From Planoprotostelium fungivorum (lineage: Eukaryota > Evosea > Variosea > Cavosteliida > Cavosteliaceae): 64,000 nucleotides of DNA. Within the stretch, counting starts at the first letter, position 1; each line of letters starts with the position of its first letter. The stretch covers positions 1-64,000 of the forward strand of contig MDYQ01000164.1 of the NCBI GenBank assembly GCA_003024175.1, given 5' to 3'. Made by a program: the position numbers and the translations under genes. This document shows, in pieces, positions 35,003-48,000 of this stretch. Below the pieces are notes generated by a model, which was not told where the DNA came from, made no database searches, and saw only the letters and a program-made list of their open reading frames with translations.

Positions 35003-36667
35003 ATGTTCGGTATTGCATTGACTCGTTATCATCTCATTCCTCTTGTCGTCATCTGTCTTGCATTTCTCATCGCAAATCGATCGTGAGTGTATCACATTCA
35101 AATAGTTCTAACAGAAACAGAGAGGTTCAAGATGAAGTAGATTCTAAAGAATACATCGACTATCCCTGGGTCAAGTCACAAGTGGATGTCATCTACCTGA
35201 ACCAAGAAGATGATTTCAGCGAGGAGGTGAGGTCGAACTTTCTTTGAATATTGAAGAGAATCAGATCGCAGATAGAGGACTGCCTGTGATAATACGCAAC
35301 ACATCCATTCACAAATGGCGTGCCACCCAATTGTGGACACCTGAATACATCGAGAGCAAGATGTCTCACTTCTACAACGTACAGAAGCATCAAGATAAAG
35401 TCTTCTCCTACTTTCAACAAGGAAGACCCATGTCGTGTGAGAGACAGTCATCCTTTCCATTCTGACGCAGAGGAAGCATTGAAAGGAGTCATCGAAAATT
35501 ATCGCTACACGACGTACCAACGCATCAATCTAACCTCCTCTCAATTCTTCCAAGAGATGAAGAAGACACCACCTTATCACTACTACACCGCATCAGCAGA
35601 GCAACTCGGTCCTCTCTATCATGATCTCTATCCCATCGAGCCGTTCATGGTGATCGCTTTCACCATCTCACTTTCTCACCTCTTTACGCAGGTGAAAAAT
35701 AGCAGCTGGAAGATTGAAGAGAGCTATCTACATCGATGGACGAACGTATGGTGATGGATGATGCAAAGAGATGATGTTCACGTCGAGCAGGTTCGGACCT
35801 GCGGGAGCGACAACTCATACCCATTACGATATATCACACAACTTCTACGCTCAGGTGAGAGATCGACAACTTAACCTTCCATTCACCCTCCTTCAGATCT
35901 ATGGTAAGAAGAGATTCGTATTGTTCTCACCAGACCAACTCAACAACCTCTACCTCTACCCCTTCTTGCATCCGGGTGGACAGCAGTCTCAGGTGTGTCC
36001 CTCCTTCATCTCCTCACCCTCTCTCCTCTCTTCGATTGGATCAACTCTCATCAGGTTCGATTCGACGAATGGGATCACAAATCGTTTCCCAACTTTGCCA
36101 AGGCAGAAGCGATCGAAGTGACTCTCTCGCGTTGAAGAGAGGTTCATCTTATGACAGGCCGTCTTAGAGCCCGGGGACGTCCTCTATCTGCCCCCTCTCT
36201 GGTTTCATCATGTGACGGCACTGACCACCTCCATGTCGGTGTCCATCTGGAGTCGATACCCTGAAGTACAGAGAATGTGGGAGCTAGAGAAGTTGCCCCT
36301 CCCCTTTCAGTCTCATTGGTCTCCACGGCGTCTCGCTCTGGCCGGGAGGATCTTCTTAGAGATTCTCATCAACAATGTCATCGGCGAAGAGGTGTCTCAT
36401 TTCGTGACGATCCTCCATGTTGATTCGTGGTAGGATGCATCCGCACCGGCTTTTGTCGAGAATCTGTTGGAACAGAGATACAAGAACCTCTACGGGGATC
36501 TCCTCTTCGATGACAAATCTTTCTGCATCGACCATCTGTCCTCAGAGGGTGACACTGTGGATTCGATCTTGAATGAAGAACAAGATCGATTCATCATGGC
36601 CGTGGAAGAGAGGTTGTCACTCTTTCAACAGGTGAGGAGAGATGAAAGAGAGGCTACGGCTGAATGA
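35003..36667 (+). CDS. Membrane-anchored JmjC/cupin-like oxygenase
   Basis: The first exon begins at the ATG at 35,003 and has one hydrophobic segment (YHLIPLVVICLAFLIA) within the first 26 residues, predicting a type II signal anchor. After an acidic stretch and IIRNTSIHKWRA the catalytic core reads FGPAGATTHTHYDISHNFYA, with the HxD iron ligands, then IYGKKRFVLFSP, then GDVLYLPPLWFHHVTALTTS with the distal His. This is the JmjC arrangement of the FIH/JMJD5/tRNA-hydroxylase cupin group: Fe(II)/2-oxoglutarate dioxygenases that hydroxylate proteins or RNA. A membrane anchor suggests an ER or Golgi lumen substrate. A C-terminal helical extension (ENLLEQRYKNLYGDLL) follows. The final exon end is uncertain. 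Confidence 0.82.
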
Positions 36668-37145
36668 GAGAGGTGGAGGACGTGCACAGGAGAGAGATCT
36701 GGTTGGGGAACACTGCAGAACAGCTGGCACTCACTGTGGCTGGTGTAGAGCACACGGCAAAATTTCTGTACGATTTTGCCTCTTGTTGATGTTGAAGAGA
36801 AGATGGAAGAAGCGAGGGGGTGTATCATCGGAAGGACAGAATTTTGATAGAGGATCGTGTAGGCTGTCTGTGGATAAAACAAAGGGAAGTTCAGCTAGAT
36901 ATAGACGATATATCGTATAGTATCTTTTATCTTCCTCCGATAGGGGTGATCATCATCTTACGGTCTCGTATTGAAATCGAGCGCACATGATGTTCTTCAT
37001 CTCCTCTATTATCTTCGATAGAGAAGAGTTGTCGTTATATGACGATATATTCACACCACTCACCTCTTAACTTTTTGTTCCCCTGTCGCTGACGTCAAGA
37101 TAAGTTCCACACTGCGTAAGAGCATTTGGTTGCCTAAGAACGGGT

Positions 37146-37429
37146 TTATTCAGCTGTGTTTCTCTCTTTGGACTCTTGTGTCTTTGTGACCTGTGTTTGT
37201 TGGCCTATGCTGGTGCCCTTCGCTCCCTTCTGGGGGAGCTCACCGTACTTCTCTCTCGTCAGCTTGTCTCTGAATAGTGTCAACTCTCCACTCATTCGAA
37301 CATTGAAATACGATATCACAGATGATCGATGGCTCACGCCGTTCTCTTCATATCAGGAGCCCATATATAGTATCCTGTGGCAGTGCCTAATATGGCTGCA
37401 ACCACCACCTGTTTGAGGAAGTGACTCAT
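37146..37429 (-). CDS. 71-residue single-pass membrane microprotein (two exons)
   Basis: Exon 1 (37,338-37,429) starts MSHFLKQVVVAAILGTATGY and continues YIWAPDMKRTA. The intron is 37,270-37,337 (GTGAG...CAG, 68 bases). Exon 2 (37,146-37,269) gives DKLTREKYGELPQKGAKG and ends ERNTAE. Total coding length is exactly 216 bases (71 residues and a stop). One hydrophobic helix near the N terminus followed by a basic, helical tail is the plan of small inner-membrane subunits or assembly factors of mitochondrial respiratory complexes and ATP synthase. The exact family is not recognised. The gene sits in an otherwise empty 1.4-kb stretch. Confidence 0.68.
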
Positions 37430-38081
37430 GCTACCACAACCCCAGCCGAGGAACGTGTGGTGTTAAAGTGGTAAAACAGTGTCTCGGATTCCACAGAACC
37501 ACCAAAGCACCGCACACGATCGTCCAGAATCGGGGAGATCTGGATGACGTCTCTTACTTTGAGCGGAATCATTGAAATCACCACGGAACCCGAAGTGTGT
37601 CACACATCGTGCTGATGTGAGCAACCCCTATCGTTGAGCACGTGGAGGGCGGGTAGAATGTCACGAGTGGGTGAGGCGGCAGAACATGTGCGCAATCGCA
37701 AAAATGAAGCGGCAGTCACACACAGTCGTGTTCCGGTCAACGTAGATGTGCGAGGCTTTCGGGGCTTCAGAAGGTTCTGAATTCCGTGTTCCGTTTACCG
37801 CGTGTTGACTCCGCATGAAGTCATCACGTGAGACGAGTTTTCCACTGGAAAACTATGAGGAGATGGACCACTTCGGAAAATAGGGAACACCGAAGGAAGG
37901 ACACGCCCCGGACGAGATTACCGAGGAGAATGAGGTGTATGAGGTAAGCAATGGAAGAGATACACCAACTCACAGATACACCGCCTCTGACACGGGCAAG
38001 CGCAACCCACAAATTTAGAAAACAGAAAGTAGAAAGTAGCCGCACACCGGTCACACACAACCACAACCACCACACTCGGCC
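37430..38081. other. Divergent intergenic region, no gene seen
   Basis: About 650 bases separate the microprotein start (-) and the HA-domain gene (+). Codon-like structure is absent on both strands apart from short frames. It is richer in CpG-like and ACCACA motifs than neighbouring introns, but no named site is convincing. Confidence 0.5.
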
Positions 38082-38780
38082 ATGGACATTCGAACACTGA
38101 ACAATGCCGAGCCAGCAGACAATGGACTAAAGAACCTCATCAAGTCGTTCCTCTTCTTCCCCGATGAGATACGCAACCAAAGACAGTTCGCTGGTCTCTC
38201 ACAATGCGGTTCCATCCGCTTAGCCACACCAGTAGAAGGACAATCGAACTCAGAAGAGCAACCCATCCTACAATGGACCTTCCCCGCCGCAGTAAGAGAG
38301 GCCCCACACACCCCAACCACACCCACAGCAATCCCCCGACAATTGGGTTCCATCGAACTCCAGAGGGCCGCCTCCACACCTGATTCCTACGCTTCACCTC
38401 TCAGCCACAGCACTTCTTCCCCCCTCAGCCACAATTCTTCTGAAGACGAAGAAGATGATGGAAACGGTGCCGCCGTTAACGGAGTCTGGATGAGACATTA
38501 CGAGGAGTTGAAGAAGTTCAAGGAAGTCCACCACCACACGAACGTCACGAGAACAAAGAAGGACACGAGGAAGCTTGGCAACTGGGTGGCCGAGCAGCGA
38601 AGAAAGAAGAAGCAGGGAAGACTCAACCAGCAGCAGATCGACCTGCTGACGTCGGCCGGCTTCGAGTGGGAGAAGAGAAGAAAGAGACTTCTGAGAGAGG
38701 AGCCCGCCTCACCCTCCGCCGACTTTGCCAGCACCGCCTCCAGCGCACTGATGAGTCTGTCACAGTCTGGAAGATGGTAG
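38082..38780 (+). CDS. Intronless protein with one helicase-associated (HA) domain
   Basis: A single uninterrupted 232-codon frame carries a Pro/Ser/Thr-rich N-terminal half, an acidic patch (SSEDEEDDGN) and, near residues 135-205, one helicase-associated domain. Its features are WMRHYEELKKFKEVHHHTNV, LGNWVAEQRRKKKQGRLN, and a closing LTSAGFEWEKRRK. The HA domain (Pfam HA, PF03457) is a three-helix, Myb-like DNA-binding fold. It is common as tandem repeats in Streptomyces helicases and in diatom and other protist proteins. Here it stands alone without a helicase. The basic stretch after it could be a nuclear signal. The lack of introns, in a region where nearly all genes have many, hints at retroposition, transfer or a recent origin. 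Confidence 0.8.
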   Translation: MDIRTLNNAEPADNGLKNLIKSFLFFPDEIRNQRQFAGLSQCGSIRLATPVEGQSNSEEQPILQWTFPAAVREAPHTPTTPTAIPRQLGSIELQRAASTPDSYASPLSHSTSSPLSHNSSEDEEDDGNGAAVNGVWMRHYEELKKFKEVHHHTNVTRTKKDTRKLGNWVAEQRRKKKQGRLNQQQIDLLTSAGFEWEKRRKRLLREEPASPSADFASTASSALMSLSQSGRW

Positions 38781-39086
38781 ACACACCACCATGTTACATT
38801 TTTCATCAGAGAGCAATTTTGTACATCACGGTAGATTTATATAAAGAGAACTAGTACCAACACCTCTTCGTATTGTTCACACAATTGAGATCGAGACCTG
38901 CTCATCTCCACCCTCGTTCTGATGGTGGGTCCACACGATGATCGTTGCTAGCCTTACAGATGTGTTCTGATAGTGAATCCACCAGAACCTTCTCGTGGTT
39001 TTATCTCGTGTTTCCCACCACTCCGCTCTATCAAATGCATGTTTCCAAGAGACAAGAGTGTAAGCTTCCAATACAGAAGAGTTCTA
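38781..39086. other. Convergent intergenic region
   Basis: This is 306 bases between the stops of the HA-domain gene (+) and TRRAP (-). It holds both 3' UTRs; an AT-rich stretch (TTTATATAAAGAG) lies near 38,835. No gene is seen. Confidence 0.5.
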
Positions 39087-42000
39087 TTAGATCCAAGGCT
39101 GCCACTCTGCAGAGTGACCCAATATCCTCTCGGTGGAAGAAGCCACATCGATGAGCCTCTCCACCCTCTCCATGGAGATCATTCCCTCCTGTTGATACGA
39201 TGGCCCCATCTCCACCAGACGAACGAGGGCGAGTTCCGTGTTCAACTCGGAAGCCTCTCTGAGCTTGCTCTTCCATTCGATCTCCGTCTTCCTCTCTGAA
39301 GGTTGGTCTGGCTCGTGGATTCTGCAGGCCGCAATGTCATCTCTGAGGGTGAGGGCGAGATGGTGTCTGAGATAATCTCGATTGTCCATGAGACAGCGGA
39401 GGACGGCTGCCATGGATGCTGCCATCGATCCTCTCGTGAGGAGGGGACCGACGAGTCTCTGGAGGTTCCTGCTCATTCGGAAGGGAGTGTGGCCCTCTAC
39501 GATCATCTTCCCTTCTGCCGTGTACTCTGGGTAGTATTCCTCTTGGGTGATGGTCCCCGTCTCTTGGAAGAACACAAGATCTTCTGGTCTGGCATTCTGA
39601 GAGTGTTCAGCACAAGAAGATCTATTATAGAAGGATAGGAACAAGAGAAGATATATTATATAGAAGGGTAGAACAAGAGAAGATATATAAAATAGAAAGA
39701 TAAAACAAGAGAAGAGAATAAGAGAGGAGAGGGAAGAGATTCTTACCTTAATACCCAGGACATAAGAGAGTGCAGACTGTGCGGCGAGCTGCAGAGTGAC
39801 TTGCCTTCGGTAGGCAAAGAGATTGGCCGAGTTGTGTGTCAGATTCGACACGTAATCCACCAGCATGGTGTCTGGTATAGACCCCACGATCTCCTGGTAC
39901 GTCTCCGTCCTCTTCTCCTTCCCTCCCTTTCTGTAGTAATCTTGCGGTGAATACACGTCCTTCTGTCCCACTTGGATGCACTTCTCTCGGTAGGGCAGGT
40001 GCATGTTGAAGTGTTCTACGCTGGGGATGTGAACGATGCGAGTGTCTGCAGAGAGGGGAATGGTGACGGGTACGTGGAGGTGGATGTTTCTCTTCCTCGT
40101 CTGGTGACTCTTGAGGAGCCAGCGACCGACGAGTCGCATGAGCTTCTGAGTCCTCTCCTCGCTGTGGCTGTGGAATCTCTGGCTGTTCTTCGTGTCGGTG
40201 TCCACCATAAAGTGTTGGGTTCGACCGTTGATGCCTCTCATGTGTATGATCCTCCTTCCCATGACATTGTCCACGGGGGATAAGATTCGATCCAATCGAA
40301 TGTGCAGCTCTGATGAAGGTTCTCCCTCCTGTATCTCATCAGTCTCTCTCTTGTGTGTGATGATGTCTGTGATGTATTCTCACCTGATAGTATTGACCGG
40401 GTATCTCGATGGAGCTGTTCTGGAGGGAGGCGAGGAAGGGTGAGAGGTCCTTCATGTTCTTCCTTCCACTCAACTCGGCCTTTGTCTTCAGCTTGTTGAG
40501 CCATTCCTTCATCTTCTCGATCGCTCCCGTCACACTCTTCTCTTCCCCAAACTGCTCTTGCAGTTCACTCGCGTACGTCTCCTTGGCCGATTCATACTGT
40601 CCTCCTTCAGTTTCACACTCTCCTCTCCTCTTACCTCTCTATGGCTCGTGGGTATGACACTGAAATCAGCCAATTGTTTCAGACGAAGGGAGAAGGTTTC
40701 ATCTTGGATGACATCCGATGTGTCATCCAGGCCATAAGCCTGTGAGGGTGAGGATGGATATGAATGGGAAGCCTTACCATACGGATGGTGTAGTGAATAA
40801 ATAGATACAAGAGGGTGGGAGCGGTGGGAGATAGATCGTGACAGATGTCGTGGGCGATCTTCTCCATGTCGTGCGTTACGGGGGCGAATTTTGTTCGGAT
40901 GAATCGAAGTAGCTCATCGATGTAGGCAGCCACGTTGGGTGCTGGGGATGCCGATTGACCCTTTGATGCACTCCTGCTCTACTGTCATTCTCTCTCACAT
41001 CACAACATCACGTGTCACACGATAATATCAAGGGTTGAATGAGTGTACAGACCTGAGGTGGAAGAAGACAGCTTGAGGATAGAAAGAGGCTGTCCTCTGT
41101 AAGGTCTTGATCAGCCCCGATTCATATTTCCTCAAAGAACGAAGGAGAGTGGGGACATAAGAGATCCATATCCACAGTGGAATACCCTCCACGTTCCTCT
41201 CCAGGCACTTCATCAGTCGATCACTCTCGTCATCGTGATCCACCAACAGCAGGACTCGTGCCAAGTGCATCCTACACCCTTCAGTCCATCGATGACGAAT
41301 CATCTCTTCACCTGGCCTTATCCTTTCCTCCTCTCAGCGCTTGCAGGTAACAAGAGATGGAGTGTTCGGCCCAAGTGAGGTCCTTCGTCTCGGTGAACTG
41401 CTCGTCACAGAATTTACCCCAGACTAACCAGGCTGAAGAAGAGTTCTCGAAGGTCTGAACGGATTCACTGAAGGACCTGTGAGCTTCTTCCAAGTGCCCT
41501 GTCTTCCACTGGAGCTCTCCTCTCATGCTGGCCACTTCGGCCTTCTGCTGGGGCGAGAAGAACTCGGTGGGAGTGGATGCCAGTGTATCCATACCTGCCT
41601 TCCACCTACAGACATTCAGTGTCATCCATCTACATGCAGTTCTACCGATTGGAGCTGCTCATGTGACACTTCATCTGCTCGCAGAACTTGTTGAATGCGT
41701 CCTGCATGTCGATGTTGACTAGGATGTGGATCTTGCTCTGGATCTGCAGACACAGATCGACCAGCTGCTGCTTCCTCGCCACGTGAGCGAACGTATTGAT
41801 GGTCCACGCTGTCTCTGCTTGAGCCAGTAGATTTCCTCCCACTTGTTGCTGCTTCACGTCACTTCTCTCCTCCTTCTCTCTTCTCACCCCTTCGGCTGCG
41901 GTGGAGTGTGAGTTGATGACGTTCAGCACGGTGTGTTGTCTCCATAGCAACAGGTCACTCCAGAAGGTGATGTCTTCCCATTCGTTGGGCAGACGATCTC

Positions 42001-45000
42001 TCCACTGGGTGAGAATGTTCTTCACATCAGCCGATGAAGTGCTCGTGCTCGTCTTCACTTCCTTCAACATCTGAACGGAATCCCTGCACACGATCAGTGA
42101 TGACCAACGAGGAGAACGAACCTCAGCTCCACGATCTTGTGGAAGGACTGTAAGAGAGGAATGTGTGCAGAAGAGGGGATGTCTGGGAGGCATTGGAAGG
42201 ATTTGAGTGCCAGCTGAGTTCCCTGGTTGAGAACGGATTCGACTTCTCCTCCTCGATTCTCGTGGATCCACAGGTAACTCTGAACGATCTTCTGAGACAC
42301 CGTGTCGGCTCCGAATTTAGACAGACAGTCCTTCACGTTCGTCCAATCAGATACCTTCCATGCTGATTCCTGTTCCATCATCAGATGATGTCCACGATGC
42401 ATCGATGATGACGATTGACGTATCGATGATGACGATTGACGTATCGATGATGTCACTCACCAGGAGTAGATCTGGATGTGGGACAGATTTTGCGATCTCG
42501 GTCAACACGTCCCATTGACCGAGGTGCTTGGCACACTTGACCCAGTGGTCTTCCCACAGAGATCCCTGTGTGTAATCCACACCGTCTCTCCTCGTCTCTC
42601 CACTTCTCATCAGCTTGTAAAACTCTTCTTGAGCTCCCTCCCATTGTCCTTGTTGTTCCATTCCAAAGGCCCTCTTACTCTCTTCACTGCTGTTGGCCAT
42701 CAGAACATGATAGTGTAGGTCCTCCTCGTTCAGTAGAGAGAAGATCTCAGCCAAGGCTCTGTATGTCTACGGATCGACTCAGTCTACGCTCTTCCAAGGT
42801 GAGAAGATGAAGGATCACCTCTGGTTCAGGATTCTGGTTGTAAGATCTCTCGATGAGCATGATGGCTGGGTTCCACGCGTTGAACGACTTTGCGAGATAC
42901 TTCAAGAGCTCCACGGGGATCTTTGGTGCTTGCTCGCAGCTCTGCATGGCCTCCAAGAAGGCTTGTATGACGTTGGGATTTCCTCTCATCTGCTTCGAGT
43001 GGTACTCCTTGGTCAAAAAGGTCACGATGTCCCTCGTCATCTCTTCTTCCATGTTCTTCATCTTCACCTGTTGGATGTCAACACATCATCATCACGACCA
43101 TGGAGGATGAGATGATGAGATGAGGTGACTCACAGATGACCACATGGATTGGAAGAGATCAGAGAAGACGGACAGACAGACATCCACGTCAGAGTGGATC
43201 ATGTCCCTGAGGTATCCGATGATGTCCGTGACGGTAGTTCCCTTGATGGTATTGACAAACTTGGATTGTTGAATGACCAACTGATCGTATCGATCCTCCG
43301 CAGAGGCATCAGCGGGGAGTGGATCTATATTTGGAACCACGTCCACCGTGGCGGGTTGTAGAAGAGCGTTGGGGAAGATGGAGGTGAGTCTGAAATCTGC
43401 GCCGATCTTGATGGTAGACAAGAGCAGATCTAACATCTGTCTGACCCAGAAGGTAGATCCCATGTTCTCCCAGTTCGACGATAAGATCTTCTGCAGCCTC
43501 GACGTCAAGTCACGTGGCATGTTCCCATCGTAGATCGAGAGGAACTTGTTTCGGATGGAGGACTCCTTCGTTCTCATTCCGGTCATGAAGCCAGATTCCA
43601 GAGGAGACAGGTCACTCCTCTCCACGCTGGGATCAGAATACATGAAGACGATCAACTCCAAGTAGGATTCGTGCAGGGCAGGCACCCCACTCTCGAATCG
43701 TGACATCTTGGTCAACAGAGCCACCTGATGAGGTCAGACGTACGTCGAAGACATGAGAGGGATGTCACCTTGTCCTTTGGTGTGAAGATCTCTGGAATCG
43801 ATTCGTCCATGGAATCAGATAGAACGGAGGGGTAAGGATCCACGGGTGTGCTCGCCTCGGCCGTTTCGCTGGGAATGCCCACGGACAAGCTGAGACCTGT
43901 CACCTGTCACTTTCGTCTGAAAGTCTCCCAGTCTCACCGTGGCTCACGGGTGTAGCCACACCGGTGGAATTTACGCTGACGCTGACGGACGCATTGGCAT
44001 CGTTGTTCGAGTTGAGGGTGGGAGGGTTCAGCTTCTTTCCCGTGATCCAGAATCCCACGACATTGACGATATCGGTGAGGAGCTCCACGTCGGTTGACTT
44101 TTCGATGAGAGAGACGAGGAGGGTGATGATCTGCTTCCTCTGCTCGGGAGTCATCGAGGTGGCGAAGCGTGAGGCCGCGCCGATGCAGATGATGAGACTG
44201 GCCGCTGTCTCCTTCACGATCTTCGATTTGGCTGCAGTGGCTTGCGTCGCTCCTCTACCTGTAACCCCTCGTGAGATGACATGTGACATGTGGCAGATGA
44301 CATAGGAGAGATTGTGCCCACCTGGAGCTACAGTGGGAGCGGAAGCAGAGGCAGCTGCAGGTGTGGCAGGAGTGGCAGCGGTGGAAGGATCAGCGGGAGG
44401 GTCGGCAGTATCCTTGGGAGGAGAGATGTGATCCTTGATGAGCTTGGTCATGGTGGTCAGTATGGGTGTCACCACACGATCAGCTGTCTCCACACGAATG
44501 GAAATGAGAGTCCTCAAGATGAGAACTGTCGAGTGGATGTTGGGTTGATCTGGATTGTTCAAGTTGTTCTCGATGATGTTGCAGATGTGCAGGTAGAGCG
44601 GTGCCATCTACAATGGTCACGCACACACTCTCTCCTTCTCTCACCTCCGTCTTGGCCTCACTGGTGGGTGGAAATTTGACGGAAATCTTCTGGAGGAGGG
44701 AACACAGAGATTGGGCGATCTGACACAGATGAGTGTGGCGGGTTGTAGATGGATCACCTTGGGATTGTTGGTGTTGACGATGGGAGTGAGGGCTGTGCAG
44801 AGAGCGGGAAGGTTGTCCGTGAGGAGACGAGTGAGGTTGGAATCGATGGCGATGGATAAGATGCTGAGGACCGTGACGATCATAGTGGGCTGTTGGACCA
44901 TGCCCAGCATCTTCTCGATGTACATGTACTTGATGTTCACCTCGGGCCAGATGGCGATGGCAGATTGGAGGATCTCCAGTATCCTGTCGATGGGATTCAT

Positions 45001-48000
45001 CTCTGCTGCATTCTGCTTCCTTTGTTACGATTTCATCCCACGAAGAGAAATAATGCGTAGAGAGGATAGATGAGTGGGTAGAGAAAGGATGAATGTGTAA
45101 AGAGGATAGATGAGTGGGGAGAGAAAGGATGAATGTGTAAAGAGGATAGATGAACTGACCTGAGCTGCCTTCTCAGAGTTGGCTTGTTGTGCGTCCTGTG
45201 GTTCACTCGAATTGTGAGCCATTCTCACGAGAAAGTTGACGATGATCTCAGCCCCATCGATGCTGCTCTTGGGTCTGAAGACATCCATCTTCTTGTTGTC
45301 TGCCGCCTCCACTGCCTTCTCCTCCGCCGTCTCCTTGTCGTCTTTCTTCTCATCGATCTGTCACTATCAATTCTCCATCCTCTCGTGGAGCTTCACCTCC
45401 ATCGAATCCGTATTGAGGGCGGGTGTCGTGAGAGTACCAGTGAGATTGTTTCCCTCTTCGTTCTCCTTCTCACTGTTGTTCTCTGCGATCTTCCTCTGTT
45501 CCCACTGGATGATGACACCTTATCACGGTCAATCGTACATCAAAGAACTAATACTCACTGGCTAGATCGAGGGCCAACTTCTTGTTCTCAAAGGAAGTGT
45601 TATTGGCCAGACCGATCTTGGCGAGGGAGTTGATCATGTGGAGGACGAAACCGGTGCGAGCGGGATAGAAGAGGGCTTGATGTCTGTGGATGAGATGGAA
45701 GATGTGAAGGAGTTGGTTCTGGGTGTGTGCCTCTTCCACGATGACCTTCCTGACCACTCTGACCCACTGCAAGCTGCCGAGTCTCTCGTTGAGTGAGGGT
45801 GTGATGATGTCCAGAGCTGTCTTCACCAGTCCTTCCGCTTCCATCTGGTAGGACTGCAACCGTTCAGCGAGATGTCTACGATGGATGGTCTCACCCTCAG
45901 TAGAGCGAAATAAACAGTGAGGATGATCTTGGGAGGTGTGTCGAAGGCTTCGATGAAACGAGCGACGAGAATGTGGGCGTGCTGTCTCGTGATGGTGTCC
46001 TCACACTTTAAAAAGTTCCACGCAAACTTGATGAAACTCTTTCGGATGTCTTGCAGGAGCTCGCCAGGGTTCGTCTTGACGATGAGTGCGGCGAGTTGTA
46101 GAGCCTCGATCTTGAAGGCATCTGAAGTCTGAGTGTCTCCCTCTTCGGTATTGTCCACACAGAAGACATCGGTGGCGATCTTTTGGATGGACTTCTGGTC
46201 CAGCACTTCCTTTGTTTCTCCCCTCTCCGATGCACACTGCAGCATGGGAATGATCAAGACCTGAAGGGCTTGCACCTTGTGCTCCTGAGGCACTGGCTCC
46301 TTGACAAAGGCGAGGAAGCGTGTGAGGATCTTCTTCTTCTCTTCGGGGGTGTATGTCTCTGAGATGGTCTTGTGGTAGTATTCCTTCAGGAAACTGTAGT
46401 CAGTCGTGTTCCTCGTCGTGAAGATAGTCAACATGTGGAACAAGACATCGACCTGCATGTCATTCAGTCATCCACTCCACATCGATGAGAGGATATCATC
46501 AAGATGTGACGCACCTCTCCGTGATTGTGACTGCAGTGATTGAGGAGACACTTGATGATCAACTTGGATTCCTTCAGGTGATGCAGAGGAAGTGCCTCGT
46601 CGTTGGCCAAACGAGTCTGTCTGGCTGGACTCTGCCACAACTCGATGAGACAGTCCAGGACAGGTTTACCCTCGTTGGATAGCCACAGGGGAAGATGCTT
46701 CAGCAGGATCTTCGTGATGAGCAGTCCTTGATATTGAAACTCGAAGCCACCCGAGGAAGATTTGAAGGTGTGAGTGATGAGGCGAGCGGGTTGACTGGCA
46801 ATGTGCTCTCGCAGGGGTCCGGCCTCTTTTTCAGACAGAGCGTTTCTGTACAGACGACTGAAGGGTGGCTGTCCCAACCTTGCCAAGAAGAATTCCGTGG
46901 CTTCGTTCTGGATGCAAATGAATACTGTGGGTGTGATGCGATGTGAGATGTTTCACCTTGTACTTGTTGAGGTACTTGACTAAGGGAGCTCTGTATGGAC
47001 TCGACGATTCCCTGTGCAGTTGAGATTCCAGATTGATGGTGATGGTGACCAGAGGCTCTAAGAACTTGAAGGCAGCGTTAGGGAGGAGGTGGTAGATCTC
47101 TATGACAGCAGCGATGATCTTGTTCTCTTCTCCGTCCTTCGTTCCCTTGTTCATTCTTCCCATCTCAGCCAATCGCTGCAAGTGCTCCAACAACTTGTCT
47201 CCCAGCGTCACGTTGAAGCTGCTGGCCAGAAGATCCAGCAGGTGAGACAATCCCGTCAGCAGTGGGATACTCAGCTTGCGGTAGTCCGCGAGATTCAACA
47301 GAACGGGACGGAGACTCGATTGGAGAGATTCCTTGGATAATCTCGTGTGGGGGTAGATCTATCTCCATCAGTCCCATCCATTCATCCACTACTCACCAAA
47401 AAGACCGATTTTCGTGCCACTTCGGCCACTTCGCGATTGCGTTGTGTCAAAAACTTGAAGAGCTCGGAGCAGATCTTGTTCTTGAATTCTTGATGTTCTG
47501 CACCGGACATCTCGGGGGACGTGATGGATGCGGTGAGTAATTCGATGGATGCGATCTTGAGTCCAGTGAGTAGGTTCATCTGCTTGGCTGTCATCTTCTG
47601 TTCGGCTCCCGTCGTCTCGTCTCTCTCTACGATCAATTGGGCCGGCTTCAAGACACCATCCATCACCTGCTCATCCATCAATCATCCCTCTTGATGACAT
47701 CGATGATGACATCGCATCGACGATGTGATACACTCACTTCAGGTGTGTAGTTGACGAGGTGGAGTTGAGCACAATACGCCATGGCATCGATGCATCCTGT
47801 TTGGAGAGTGCTGGGCATGTCACGGAGAGGTCGGTGGAGGATCCCCCCAATGAGTTCTTCCTTGATGGGCTCCAACAATTGAGACGGTGTCTTGTTGTAT
47901 TGTGTGGCCAAGTGGGAGATGGACTTCTGTGCCAATTGTCTCGAAGTGACGTTGCTGGATGCCAATTCGGAACAGAGGAACCGAACGATGGGTAACACGT

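Noticed and set aside
38140-38397. Minus-strand frames opposite the HA-domain gene
   Set aside because: They are shadows of the plus-strand gene, which carries a recognisable domain; their composition is that of an antisense frame.
39087-40295. One 402-residue continuous exon at the TRRAP C terminus
   Set aside because: It reads through a 150-base stop-free intron; the hydrophobic insert is not found in TRRAP, and the flanking sequence joins well without it.
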